Program-made: the position numbers and the translations under genes
Shown here: positions 1 to 8,538 of the stretch, piece after piece
How positions within the stretch are numbered: position 1 is the first letter of the stretch
Layout: every line of letters begins with the position of its first letter
NCBI GenBank assembly: GCA_905233725.1
Contig: CAJOEM010000006.1
Span: 23,578-87,577, forward strand
Direction of reading: 5' to 3'
DNA from: an uncultured Synergistales bacterium
GTDB lineage: Bacteria > Synergistota > Synergistia > Synergistales > Aminobacteriaceae
Length of the DNA stretch: 64,000 nt
The notes under the pieces: model-generated
Databases searched by the model: none
The model's input: the letters and a program-made list of their open reading frames with translations, nothing else
Told to the model about the DNA's origin: nothing

Positions 1-1157
1 GTTCCCAGACTGTCAGAGTTGACATTGGAAGACTCGACAAGCTGATGAATTTGGTCGGAGAACTTGTTATCTCGCGTGCAAGAATTGAGCGCCTTGTTCA
101 GGAGGCAAGATTGCGCCAATTTGACGACACGCTCTCACAGTTGGGCAGAATTTCTGGCGACATTCAGGAATTGGTTACGAAATTGCGAATGGTTCCAGTT
201 TCGTTCACGTTCGACAGGTTCCCAAGATTGATTCGTGACTTGTGCAAGACGCTGAATAAAAACGTTGAATTAGTTCTCGAAGGCGAGGATACTGAATTAG
301 ACCGAACGGTTATTGACGAAATCGGCGACCCGATGGTGCACTTGATCCGTAACTCGATGGATCACGGAATAGAACATCCTGAAGAACGCAAAGCTCTCGG
401 AAAACCTGAGAAAGGCACGTTGAAAATTGCAGCGTATCAGGAAGGCAGCGGAGTTGTAATCGAAGTCAGTGACGATGGCTCAGGCATAGATCCGGATAAA
501 GTCCGCAAGAAAGCGATTGAGAAAGGCTTATTAACTGAAGATCGCGCGAGTGTCATGAGTGATGAAGAGGCTCAGCAGCTTGTGTTATTGCCGGGATTCT
601 CGATGGCTAAGCAGGTCACGGACTTGTCTGGACGCGGCGTAGGCATGGACGCGGTGAAAACTAAAGTCGAAGCTCTGGGCGGTCAGTTCGATCTCGTCAG
701 CAAGAAAAACGAGGGAACGCATGTTTATATAAGACTTCCGTTGACGCTGGCGATTGTTCTTTCGCTTTTGATCAAAGTCGGCGATGAGACTTACGCGATA
801 AGTCTGGAGAACGTCGAAGAGACTATCATGGTCAGAAAAGAAGATATTAAAACCGTACATGGCGAACCTACGACGTTGTTGCGCGGCGAAGTCTTATCGT
901 TGAATATTCTCGGCGATATTCTTGGCACTGAGAATCTCGAACGCGATCGCGATGAATATCCGGTAGTTGTCGTCAAGATCGGCAGAAATAAAATCGGCTT
1001 TATCGTGAGTGAGTTAATCGGTCAGCAGGAAATCGTGATTAAATCGCTTGGGAGATTTTTGGCTAAGATTGACGGGATCACCGGCGGAACAATTCTTGGC
1101 GATGGCAACGTCGCGTTGATATTAGATGTAGCGTCATTTTATTCGACAAAGGGCTGA
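1..1157 (+). CDS. cheA: Chemotaxis histidine kinase CheA, C-terminal part (cut by window edge)
   Basis: The frame is open from base 3 and runs to the stop at 1155-1157, so the phosphotransfer domain and the CheY/CheB-binding domain lie outside the window. What is visible begins in the dimerisation helices (LMNLVGELVISRAR near base 42). The HATPase domain follows, with N-box HLIRNSMDHGIE (about 336-371), DDGSGI (about 471-488) and GRGVGMDAVK (about 628-657). The CheW-like regulatory domain runs from about base 750 to the stop. CheA autophosphorylates on histidine in response to chemoreceptors and passes the phosphate to CheY. All nucleotide-binding motifs look intact. The gene heads a tight same-strand run with cheC, cheD and a flagellar-type sigma factor; cheC starts 7 bases downstream. 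No cheW lies between cheA and cheC. The ATG at 45 is internal, not the start. Confidence 0.96.
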   Translation, partial: SQTVRVDIGRLDKLMNLVGELVISRARIERLVQEARLRQFDDTLSQLGRISGDIQELVTKLRMVPVSFTFDRFPRLIRDLCKTLNKNVELVLEGEDTELDRTVIDEIGDPMVHLIRNSMDHGIEHPEERKALGKPEKGTLKIAAYQEGSGVVIEVSDDGSGIDPDKVRKKAIEKGLLTEDRASVMSDEEAQQLVLLPGFSMAKQVTDLSGRGVGMDAVKTKVEALGGQFDLVSKKNEGTHVYIRLPLTLAIVLSLLIKVGDETYAISLENVEETIMVRKEDIKTVHGEPTTLLRGEVLSLNILGDILGTENLERDRDEYPVVVVKIGRNKIGFIVSELIGQQEIVIKSLGRFLAKIDGITGGTILGDGNVALILDVASFYSTKG

Positions 1158-1164
1158 TTTTTAA

Positions 1165-1806
1165 ATGAGTGATTTAGGGTCATTCAATGCACTTCAGTTG
1201 GACGCAATAAAAGAAGTCGCAAATATTGGAACCGGCAACGCAGCTACAGCTCTGAGCAAATTGTTATCTTGTATGATTAACATGGAAGTTCCGCAAGTTG
1301 AGCTGGTCTCGATTTATGATTTGGCAAGTCACTACGGGGATCCAATGCAGACAGTCGGGGCTGTATTTGTGCGTTCGACCGGCGAGTTCGGTTGCAGTTT
1401 GATATTTATCCAGAAGGAGGAAGCAGCGCAATTAATGACGGGGTTGTTGCTTCGGCAGCAATTCGGAGCGTATTTGCCTGAAGTAATTCCTCCCGAGATG
1501 AGTGACAGTGCGTTAAGTGAAGTCGGGAATATAGTGTTGAGTTCGTTCTTGAACGCGATAAATCTGTTAATTGGCAGTCAGCATCAAATAAGTGTCCCGG
1601 GGGTTGCTCATGACATGTTGAGTTCGATTCTTGACGTTGTAGCGTCGATATTCGGCTGTATGGGTGAGTATGCTTTAATGGTCAATACTGAATTGAAAGT
1701 TGAGGGATTAGAAGTACAGGAAAATAGCGACATCACTGGCAATATAATATTGATTCCCGATCCTGACGCATTGGAACTCTTGTTGAAAAAGTTGATGGTG
1801 ATGTAA
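1165..1806 (+). CDS. cheC: CheY-P phosphatase CheC
   Basis: A 213-residue member of the CheC/CheX/FliY family, which removes phosphate from CheY-P. Both copies of the active-site signature are present: D13-x3-E17-x2-N20 with P43 in the first half, and S115-x3-E119-x2-N122 in the second. It is therefore probably an active two-site phosphatase. In the family, CheC binds CheD, and CheY-P controls that interaction. The stop codon overlaps the cheD start in a TAATG junction, consistent with translational coupling and equal expression of the partners. Confidence 0.95.
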   Translation: MSDLGSFNALQLDAIKEVANIGTGNAATALSKLLSCMINMEVPQVELVSIYDLASHYGDPMQTVGAVFVRSTGEFGCSLIFIQKEEAAQLMTGLLLRQQFGAYLPEVIPPEMSDSALSEVGNIVLSSFLNAINLLIGSQHQISVPGVAHDMLSSILDVVASIFGCMGEYALMVNTELKVEGLEVQENSDITGNIILIPDPDALELLLKKLMVM

Positions 1807-2297
1807 TGGCAGAGAAAAGTCACGTATTAGGAATGGCGGATTTACTTGTCGCAACAGCACCTGTCAAGCTTGTTACGTTGGGTTTAGGCTCTTGCATTGG
1901 TCTGGTGTTGTTTGATCAGCAGGCGAAAGTGGCAGGAATGGCGCATATCATGTTGCCGGATAGTCGTGGCAGCGGTGGAACTGAGAAAGTCGGAAAGTTT
2001 GCGGATACGGCTGTCCCGGCGTTATTTAACGAGATGTTGCGTCACGGTGCGAATAAAATGCGAATCAGGGCGAAAATTGCCGGTGGTGCGCAGATGTTCG
2101 CGTTACCTGGAGCGAGTGCGGATTTCTTGACGGTCGGTGCTAAGAATGTTCGCGAGACTACGATGAGACTTGCCAGACTTGGGATTGCGCTGATAGCTTC
2201 GGACACTGGCGGCAATCGCGGGCGCACGATAGAGTTTTCGACGGATAACTGGCTCTTGAAAGTAAAGACTCTTGGGAAGGGGGTAGCAGAAATATGA
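1806..2297 (+). CDS. cheD: Chemoreceptor glutamine deamidase CheD
   Basis: A 163-residue CheD. The catalytic triad known from the Thermotoga enzyme can be placed with one constant offset: T24, C30 (in LGLGSCIG) and H47 (in AGMAHIMLP). CheD deamidates glutamines in methyl-accepting receptors and is sequestered by CheC. It overlaps cheC at its start (TAATG) and the sigma factor gene at its end (ATGA at 2294-2297), so it is part of a translationally coupled chain. Length is normal for the family. Confidence 0.95.
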   Translation: MAEKSHVLGMADLLVATAPVKLVTLGLGSCIGLVLFDQQAKVAGMAHIMLPDSRGSGGTEKVGKFADTAVPALFNEMLRHGANKMRIRAKIAGGAQMFALPGASADFLTVGAKNVRETTMRLARLGIALIASDTGGNRGRTIEFSTDNWLLKVKTLGKGVAEI

Positions 2298-3043
2298 AAC
2301 CTGAAGAGCAGCAATTATGGGACGGTTTTATATCTGCTGGACGAACCGGCAAATGTCGCGACGAATTAATCACGAGGTATTTGCCGCTGATCAAATACGT
2401 TGCCGGACGAATGGCTATAACTCCTCCCGCGGGTCTTGATTACGAGGATATTCTGAGCTTCGGCGTGTTTGGCTTGATCGACGCTGTAGATAGATTCGAG
2501 CCATCGAAGGGCTTTGTGTTTCAGACTTTTGCGATCCCCAGAATACGCGGTTCGATTCTTGACGAGTTGCGCAAATATGACTGGTATTCCCGGACAGGCC
2601 GCGAAAAAGTCCAGAAGTTAAATCGCGCTATGGAAAAAGTTTTCCAAGCTGAGGGCAAATTCACGGACGATGCGATTCGCAAAGAAATGGGCGTTTCAGA
2701 CGAGGAATATTACGAGATTCAGGAGCTGGCAAGTCGAGGCTATATCACGTCTCTTGATGACGTTACGCCGCTCGATGACGGTGAGGTTTCGCTGGAGTCA
2801 ACGATTGCTGATGATCGTGAGGGTGCGCCGGAGCGTCTGGTTTACGAGAGTGAGCTTCAGGAAGTTGCGGACGCTCTGAGAGAATTGCCGGAGCGTGAGT
2901 GTCAGATGCTGAGCCTGTATTATTACGAGGGTCTTACGCTCAAAGAGATTGGCAAAGTTCTGGGAGTTTCCGAGAGCAGAGTTTCGCAAATTCACGGCAA
3001 AGCATTATCTATGTTAAAGGCGATTCTGAAATCGAAATATTAA
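2294..3043 (+). CDS. fliA: FliA/WhiG-type flagellar sigma factor
   Basis: A 249-residue sigma factor of the sigma-28 class. Region 2 is recognisable (DYEDILSFGVFGLIDAVDRF, then FQTFAIPRIRGSILDELR). Region 4 carries the helix-turn-helix LKEIGKVLGVSESRVSQIHG near the C-terminus. This group directs transcription of late flagellar and chemotaxis genes. The start overlaps the cheD stop (ATGA) and is preceded by AAGGGGGTAG, a good ribosome binding site within cheD. Its place between cheD and a DUF342/FapA gene matches the end of the fla/che operon in other motile bacteria. It could equally be named sigD or whiG. No anti-sigma factor FlgM is seen in the window. Confidence 0.93.
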   Translation: MKPEEQQLWDGFISAGRTGKCRDELITRYLPLIKYVAGRMAITPPAGLDYEDILSFGVFGLIDAVDRFEPSKGFVFQTFAIPRIRGSILDELRKYDWYSRTGREKVQKLNRAMEKVFQAEGKFTDDAIRKEMGVSDEEYYEIQELASRGYITSLDDVTPLDDGEVSLESTIADDREGAPERLVYESELQEVADALRELPERECQMLSLYYYEGLTLKEIGKVLGVSESRVSQIHGKALSMLKAILKSKY

Positions 3044-3073
3044 TCAAGTTAATCAGGGAGGTGAAATTTCTAA

Positions 3074-4729
3074 ATGGACGCAAGAATTGAAGCGGAAATA
3101 GCAGCAGGAAGCAATGACAAGAATCGCTTCGAGAATCTGAAAATAGACGCGGATTCGGACGGAATTTGGCTTTTTTCTGAGGGCAAATTCAAAGAAAATG
3201 ACGTTTACGCAATGCTCAAGGCTTATGGGATCGTCAGGTATGATTTCAAGGCAGTTCGCAAGTTCATAAAAGACGGTGAGCCATGCAAAGTCTGCGTTCG
3301 TAATCCTGCGTTTGAGAAAGATGCGCGCATAATCGTAAATCTCGCTAAAGACAAAATGACTGCAAGTGTCACGATTGAGCCACCATTTTTCGCGAAACCC
3401 TGGCCGTCTGAAGCCGAAGTTCTCAAATCATTAGCTGCTAACGGCGTGAAAGTTGGAATTGATCAGGCTGCGATTCAATCATTGCTCGCTCGAAAATTAG
3501 CAAACGAAGCTGTAATAGTCGCACGCGGTGTAGCTCCGATTGAGGGCAAAGACGCTTATATCGAGTTGCTTAAAGATCCGGACAAGCCTTTCGAAGTTCG
3601 CGATGACGAGAAAATAGATTTCTGGAGCAGAAGCACGATCATAACAGTTCATCCGGCTCAGGAAATTGCGATTAAACACCCACTCGAACAAGGCAAAAAC
3701 GGCGTTGACGTAACCGGCGCGGTCGCAAAAGCTAAGCCAGTCAAGAATGTCGAATTTGCTTTCGGAACTGGATTAATGCGCGACGAAGAGAATAAATTGA
3801 TCTTGATAGCGTCGGCTGAAGGTCAGTTGAAAAAACAGGGCGGTCGCTTGGTCGTTTTGCCGGAACTTGAGATTCATGATGATATAGATTTCGGAGTCGG
3901 CAGCATAGATTTCACAGGTTCAGTAAAAATCTTCGGCGCAGTTCACGAGGGTTTTCACGTAACGGCTCAGGGAAATATAGAAATTCACGGTCCTGTCGAG
4001 GGCGCAGATATTGACAGTCAGGGCGTAATAATCGTCAAAGGCGGCGTTCGCGGCATGGGCAAAGGCACGATGAAAGCTACGGGCGATATTAGTTTGAGTT
4101 TCGGAGATCAGGCAGAAATCCGCAGCGGTGGAACTATCTTGGCTCAGACATCGATTCTGCACAGTCATCTTTACGCTCAAAAAGCCGTGATTGCTCTGGG
4201 CACGAAAAAATCCCAGATTGCTGGCGGAAAAATCGAAGCCGGTCTCGAAGTCTCATGTAACGTACTCGGCAGCGAAATGGGAACAAAAACTGAAGTCGTC
4301 GTAGGCTTGCCTCCGGAACAACTCGAGAAGCGCAAAATTTTCAACGGGGAAATAAAGCGATTCCAGGATAATCTCGAACGCATTGAGCCGAATCTTGTCT
4401 TGCTCAAGAAACTCGAAGCAGCAGGTCAACTCGATGATAATAAACGCGCAATGATGATGAATTTCACGAAAATGAAGTTCCAGTTGCAGGCAGCTCTCGA
4501 AAATATGCAGAACGAGTTAAGCGCACTCGACGAGCAATTAGCATTGGTTCGCGACAAAGGAATCGTTAGAGTAAAAGATATTTGTTACCCGGGTGTGTTT
4601 ATAAGCATCAGGGGACTTGCTTATCAAGTTCAGGAAGTTTGCAAGTACACGTCGTTCATTGCAGATGACGAGAAACGCGCAATAGTTTTGAAACCGTATG
4701 ATTACATGGCTGGACATTTGGGAGGTTAA
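3074..4729 (+). CDS. FapA/DUF342 family protein
   Basis: A 551-residue protein of the FapA (DUF342) family. Roughly the first 230 residues form the FapA N-terminal domain (GVDVTGAVAKAK near its end). The middle, about residues 260-400, is a glycine- and valine-rich stretch typical of a parallel beta-helix (VHEGFHVTAQGNIEIHGPVE). A coiled-coil segment follows (about 410-500) and then a short beta domain. The biochemical role is not settled; in many bacteria the gene follows the flagellar sigma factor and is thought to support motility or polar assembly. No signal peptide or membrane segment is visible. The start is fixed by AGGGAGGTGA about 10 bases upstream. Confidence 0.88.
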   Translation: MDARIEAEIAAGSNDKNRFENLKIDADSDGIWLFSEGKFKENDVYAMLKAYGIVRYDFKAVRKFIKDGEPCKVCVRNPAFEKDARIIVNLAKDKMTASVTIEPPFFAKPWPSEAEVLKSLAANGVKVGIDQAAIQSLLARKLANEAVIVARGVAPIEGKDAYIELLKDPDKPFEVRDDEKIDFWSRSTIITVHPAQEIAIKHPLEQGKNGVDVTGAVAKAKPVKNVEFAFGTGLMRDEENKLILIASAEGQLKKQGGRLVVLPELEIHDDIDFGVGSIDFTGSVKIFGAVHEGFHVTAQGNIEIHGPVEGADIDSQGVIIVKGGVRGMGKGTMKATGDISLSFGDQAEIRSGGTILAQTSILHSHLYAQKAVIALGTKKSQIAGGKIEAGLEVSCNVLGSEMGTKTEVVVGLPPEQLEKRKIFNGEIKRFQDNLERIEPNLVLLKKLEAAGQLDDNKRAMMMNFTKMKFQLQAALENMQNELSALDEQLALVRDKGIVRVKDICYPGVFISIRGLAYQVQEVCKYTSFIADDEKRAIVLKPYDYMAGHLGG

Positions 4730-4738
4730 ATTAGTATT

Positions 4739-5002
4739 ATGCAACCCGTAAGTATGTTAATGTCGCATTTCAACGTCGAGAATACGATTCATCACACACC
4801 GAACGCACTCGCAGCAGCTCAGGATACAGGTCAAGGTCAGGAACTCGTTCGCGAAGGCATCAAGGCTGTCCAGACTGTTCAGGCAAGTGAAGCAGCAGCA
4901 AAATCTCAGCGTGTCAAGCGCAAAAATGATAATGACGAGAATAATAATCGCGATAATAACGGCAAAGATGGCAAAAAAAAGAAATTTGATTTTTACGGAT
5001 AA
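4739..5002 (+). CDS. Small hypothetical protein with charged Asn/Lys/Asp-rich tail
   Basis: 87 residues, not recognised. The first 60 residues are mixed polar with an amphipathic Ala/Gln-rich helix (REGIKAVQTVQASEAAAKSQ). The tail is very charged and low in complexity (NDNDENNNRDNNGKDG, then KKKK), ending FDFYG. It has a possible ribosome binding site (GGGAGG, 4720-4725), 10 bases after the FapA-like stop. The spacing places it in the flagellar/chemotaxis operon, so an accessory motility role is possible but unproven. A start at 4754 (MLMSHF) is an alternative. Confidence 0.65.
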   Translation: MQPVSMLMSHFNVENTIHHTPNALAAAQDTGQGQELVREGIKAVQTVQASEAAAKSQRVKRKNDNDENNNRDNNGKDGKKKKFDFYG

Positions 5003-5034
5003 AAATTGCGTAAATTTTGCGAGGTGTTTTGTAA

Positions 5035-5589
5035 ATGGCTGTGCAGAATAATTCGCTCGGCTATATTATCATCGGCGGTGCGGAAAGTATGCCCAGAGGC
5101 ATGGCTCTCGTCGCAGATGTTCGCGGCATTCCGCTCGAGTGCATTTACACGGAGCCAGTTAAGCTCAATCGTCTGCAGAGAATTTTGTACGGGAAAGCTC
5201 GTGACACGTATTTAAAAGAAGAATTGATTCTCAAGAGTTTGCTCGAAGCTGTCGAAACTAAGCCGCAATTATGGCTTTGTAACGACGCAGCTATTTTGAA
5301 CCCGTTGAAATTTAACGCGAAAGTCAAAGCCGTCATGCTGGAAAATTCAAGTCACGATCCGTTAGAGGCAATCGGCCATGTCGAGAGTACTCAGGATCCA
5401 AATGTTTTCTGGCTGCAAACTGACAAAGCAGGCGCCCCGTTGAAACTCACATTCCCAACTGATACGCGCGCCGATGAAATGAAAATGTCAGTCGCAAATT
5501 TAATCGAAGCTGCAAAAACAATGGAATTACTCGAACCGTTTGACCGTCTGCAAAAAGCTATTGTGTCACTCGTAAACGGCGTGGAATAA
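5035..5589 (+). CDS. Conserved-looking hypothetical protein, motility operon end
   Basis: 184 residues, family not recognised. It looks like a soluble alpha/beta protein: an opening strand-turn (GYIIIGGAESMPRGMALVAD), a middle with LWLCNDAAILNPL, and a C-terminal helical part (MSVANLIEAAKTMELLEPF). No signal peptide or membrane helix. The start is supported by GAGGTG about 11 bases upstream of the ATG at 5035. It is 32 bases downstream of the small charged protein and on the same strand as the che/sigma genes, so it probably shares their transcript. No function can be assigned from sequence alone. Confidence 0.7.
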   Translation: MAVQNNSLGYIIIGGAESMPRGMALVADVRGIPLECIYTEPVKLNRLQRILYGKARDTYLKEELILKSLLEAVETKPQLWLCNDAAILNPLKFNAKVKAVMLENSSHDPLEAIGHVESTQDPNVFWLQTDKAGAPLKLTFPTDTRADEMKMSVANLIEAAKTMELLEPFDRLQKAIVSLVNGVE

Positions 5590-5604
5590 ATATAAATAAT
5601 AATC

Positions 5605-6222
5605 ATGTTCGAAGATTTTCGCGAAGAATTCGAATCAGGAATTGGCGATCTCAGGGATTATTGCACCAGTATTTTTTCTCGCGGAGTCAAAGTCTACAGG
5701 TACGATAATTTGCTTGGGGAGCAACCGGAAATCAAACGCGTTAATAAACGTGTCGAGGCTTTCAAGCTGGATGCTGAAATTAAAATTAATGCGTCGAAAC
5801 TTCCGGATTTACACGAGAAAATATCTTGCGAAATTCATAGCGTAAAATTCTCTCAGGAACTCGTCAAGCTTCACGGCGGGAAAATCAAGCGCATTGATAA
5901 ACGTGAAATCGCAATTCATAAATTCCCAATCGCGAGAAAAATTCGCACATGGGACGCTACGAAACGAATTGTCGCAATGCCTCAAGAACGCACAAATCGC
6001 TTGAAATGGCAGCGTGAACGTCCAAAATTAAATCAGGGCGAAATGCTTCTGGCCTGGTACGGACCAATCGTTGACGGAGCAGTTCTCAAACTCGCTCTGA
6101 ATAAGCAAAAAGGCACGCTGCTAATCTGGTACAATCATCGCAGCAGACAGTTCAAAGCGCGCGGAGTGTTCCTGTTCAGGCGCCTGGGACTTGGCGAAAA
6201 ACCTCAGTGGCGTTGGCTGTAA
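5605..6222 (+). CDS. Hypothetical basic protein
   Basis: 205 residues, not recognised. Rich in Lys and Arg, with no signal peptide or membrane helix. Notable stretches are KLHGGKIKRIDKREIAIHKF in the middle, WYGPIVDGAVLKLALNKQKG, and the aromatic-basic end FLFRRLGLGEKPQWRWL. The basic composition could suit nucleic-acid or phosphate binding, but that is only inference. It starts 15 bases after the preceding gene without a clear Shine-Dalgarno sequence, so translation may depend on coupling. Confidence 0.65.
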   Translation: MFEDFREEFESGIGDLRDYCTSIFSRGVKVYRYDNLLGEQPEIKRVNKRVEAFKLDAEIKINASKLPDLHEKISCEIHSVKFSQELVKLHGGKIKRIDKREIAIHKFPIARKIRTWDATKRIVAMPQERTNRLKWQRERPKLNQGEMLLAWYGPIVDGAVLKLALNKQKGTLLIWYNHRSRQFKARGVFLFRRLGLGEKPQWRWL

Positions 6223-6255
6223 AATGCAAAATAATTTTTTGAAAGGCTAATTATC

Positions 6256-6882
6256 ATGCAAAAATTCAGATTTTGTTCAGGGAGGCGCAACTCGTCTCCC
6301 ATTTTTTTTCACACGCGAAATCTCAGCCAGAAAAATTTCTCACGCACGAAAATCAAATTATTATTCACGAAACACAAATTCGACGCATCGTTAATTCACG
6401 GAGCAGCGAAAATTTGCAAGCGTGGCGGAGTTCAGGTTCTCACGTGCAATCCAGTCTCTCGCAAAATGCAGGCGTTCCCGACAAGTTTCTGGTTGACGTG
6501 TCCGTTTTTGATTAAGCGTGCCAGCAAAATCGAATCAAGCGGCGGTGTGAAAGAATTAGAAATTTACATGCAAAATTCGGCTGTAAAAAATAAATATTCT
6601 GAGTATAATATTTTTCATCAGGTAATTCGAATAAAACTCATGGGGAAAATCAAGTGCGAATATATGCGCAGATTCAAGAACAAGATTTTCAGGAATTTAA
6701 TTCGCGGAGGAATTGGGGGGATTATGCGTAATAATACAAATGATTTCTTAACGGTCAAATGCCTGCACTTGCAAGTTGCGTCGTTCTTGGCTCTGGGCAC
6801 GCACCCAGCCAGCGATTGGCTAAAGAAACATAAACTCAACGCCGAATGTCCGGCAGATTATGATTGCGTATTCATAAAATAA
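6256..6882 (+). CDS. DUF501 family protein
   Basis: 208 residues. Two stretches identify the DUF501 family: FPTSFWLTCPFLIKRASKIE (about residues 75-94) and, near the C-terminus, GIGGI followed by VKCLHLQVASFLALGTHP. The family is widespread; its function is unknown, and conserved Cys and His residues suggest metal or ligand binding. The N-terminal 60 residues here are Lys/Arg/Phe-rich and not part of the family core. The start is chosen because GAAAGG lies about 10 bases upstream of the ATG at 6256. A later start would still keep the domain. It sits 34 bases after an unknown basic protein on the same strand. Confidence 0.78.
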   Translation: MQKFRFCSGRRNSSPIFFHTRNLSQKNFSRTKIKLLFTKHKFDASLIHGAAKICKRGGVQVLTCNPVSRKMQAFPTSFWLTCPFLIKRASKIESSGGVKELEIYMQNSAVKNKYSEYNIFHQVIRIKLMGKIKCEYMRRFKNKIFRNLIRGGIGGIMRNNTNDFLTVKCLHLQVASFLALGTHPASDWLKKHKLNAECPADYDCVFIK

Positions 6883-6910
6883 TTTTTAGTTTTTAACGAG
6901 GTGATTTCCA

Positions 6911-7519
6911 ATGAATCATGAATTTAGCGGGCTTGATAATCAGGCTCAAAACAAGAATTTTGTGAGAATCTCGGGACTTGTGCATTTCCTGAGCAACTCG
7001 AAAAATAATCATAAATATTTCCCGTTCGCGCTACGTCACGAGAATATTTATAATAACATGCTGCGAAAAGATTTCCTGAATGTTCGCGTTTTCCCAGAGG
7101 ATTTGCAAGAGAAAATCAAGGCTATGAACGAGAACGATTTCGTCGAATTAACAGGCGTTTTGCGTTCGTCACGAGGCAGCGGTGAATTATATCTTGCGGC
7201 TCTCGAAATTAACAAGCTCGACAAATCCGAAAATTTGCAGCTCGAAAATCAGGTCGAATTATCAGGCTTCGTTCACGTCATCAAAGCACAATCCGAGGGC
7301 GAAACCGGCACAGGAAAATACACACGCTTTGCCGTGCGTCAGGAAAATCACGAACTCGACGGTCAGCCACGAAAAGATTTCCTGGTCGTTAGAGTCTACG
7401 ACGAAGCATTGCGCGCGAAATTGGCGACAAAATCCGATTCCGAACCAGTCAGCGTAACCGGAACTTTGCGCTCATCAAGAGGCAGCGGCGTAAATTACGT
7501 TCGATGCGTAAGTCTATAA
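6911..7519 (+). CDS. Protein with two tandem SSB-like OB-fold modules
   Basis: 202 residues made of two similar halves. Module 1 (about residues 17-100) and module 2 (about 115-202) share the order: SGxVHxxxx, F(A)xRxEN, RKDFLxVRV, V(E/S)(L/V)TG, and an identical seven-residue string RSSRGSG. The arrangement resembles the single-stranded DNA binding OB fold of SSB (strand with RxDFxxVxV, then VxVEGxLR), but no Gly/Pro-rich acidic SSB tail is present. Nucleic-acid binding is an inference from this resemblance. The start has GAGGTG 9 bases upstream. It lies between a DUF501 gene and an RpiR-type regulator. Confidence 0.72.
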   Translation: MNHEFSGLDNQAQNKNFVRISGLVHFLSNSKNNHKYFPFALRHENIYNNMLRKDFLNVRVFPEDLQEKIKAMNENDFVELTGVLRSSRGSGELYLAALEINKLDKSENLQLENQVELSGFVHVIKAQSEGETGTGKYTRFAVRQENHELDGQPRKDFLVVRVYDEALRAKLATKSDSEPVSVTGTLRSSRGSGVNYVRCVSL

Positions 7520-7541
7520 TCACGCTATAAATTTCTTTGAC

Positions 7542-8453
7542 ATGGACATGAAAAAACCACGAAAAATTAATACACAAAGCGATATGAACTTAACCGAACT
7601 CGCAAGCATGATTCGCGAACAGATAGATTTCTTCCCAACGAAAACTCGACGTGTCGCTGAATATATACTCGGCAATTCGTCCGAGATTGCGTTTGACTCG
7701 ATTAGCGAAACTGCTGAGAAATTATCTGTCTCGCGTGCTCAGTTAGTGCGCGTCGCCAGAATGCTGGGATTCCTGGGCTATGCTGACTTGAAAAACACTC
7801 TCAAGCGCGAATTATTAACTCAGGTTTTGCCCGCTTCCGTTGACGTTCAATCCGCGAACGAGAAACAAATCCCGAACGAATTAAGCAGACTTGAACAGGC
7901 TAACATCGAAGAAACCTGCAGGAATTTAATGCGCAATCAGGACGCAATCGAGCAATTTTGCGAACAAGCTAAAAAATCCGATTGCATTTACTGCATGGGC
8001 TGGGGAATTTCGGCAATGCCTGCTGAATGGTTCTACACTAGATTCTCAGAACTAGGGCTAAAAAGCGTCTTAATGCGCCGCGGCTCTCTGTCTTTAATCG
8101 AACAGTCCAGAGGCATCGGCAAAAAAGACATGCTGGTCGTTTGCGAACTTCCAAGTTACGTACGTGAAGTCACTGAAGCCGTACAGAATATTTTCACAAA
8201 CAAAGCGTTCGTTACAACTATAACCGATACTCCAGCGGCTCCGGTATGTTCGTACTCATCGCAGCAATTCTACGTCAGCGATCATTCACCGTTATTCGGC
8301 AGCAGCTTAATCGGCTCTATGTTCGCAGTCCACGTTTTGACATCAATGCTCGCTAACAGCATGGGCTCTGACGGCAAACGCGCTCTCAAAGCTCAGAAAG
8401 CAAATCTCACCGACGAGAGAATATATTTCCCGTCATTCAGTCTAAGATATTAA
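7542..8453 (+). CDS. MurR/RpiR family transcriptional regulator
   Basis: 303 residues. The N-terminal 80 residues form the RpiR-type helix-turn-helix (DSISETAEKLSVSRAQLVRV, then ARMLGFLGYADLKNTLKREL). The C-terminal part, about 120-270, is a SIS domain that binds phosphosugars (IYCMGWGISAMPAEWFYTRF). These proteins sense sugar phosphates and control sugar or amino-sugar genes. No sugar operon adjoins it, so the target is unknown. The start is uncertain: 7542, 7548 or the ATG before LTELASMI near 7584 are possible and no strong ribosome binding site distinguishes them. A terminator follows at 8464-8513. Confidence 0.9.
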   Translation: MDMKKPRKINTQSDMNLTELASMIREQIDFFPTKTRRVAEYILGNSSEIAFDSISETAEKLSVSRAQLVRVARMLGFLGYADLKNTLKRELLTQVLPASVDVQSANEKQIPNELSRLEQANIEETCRNLMRNQDAIEQFCEQAKKSDCIYCMGWGISAMPAEWFYTRFSELGLKSVLMRRGSLSLIEQSRGIGKKDMLVVCELPSYVREVTEAVQNIFTNKAFVTTITDTPAAPVCSYSSQQFYVSDHSPLFGSSLIGSMFAVHVLTSMLANSMGSDGKRALKAQKANLTDERIYFPSFSLRY

Positions 8454-8463
8454 TTAATAACAC

Positions 8464-8513
8464 AAAAGCCTTCGCCAAGAATTATTTCTCAATATTTCTC
8501 ACGAGGGCTTTTT
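8464..8513. terminator. Bidirectional rho-independent terminator
   Basis: The arms AAAAGCCTTCG (8464-8474) and CGAGGGCTTTT (8502-8512) pair with one wobble around a loop of about 27 bases. Runs of A on one side and T on the other let it work in both directions. It lies between the convergent RpiR gene and the macB-type ATPase gene and probably ends both transcripts. Confidence 0.75.
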
Positions 8514-8538
8514 AATGCAAAAATTCTCACGTGTATAT

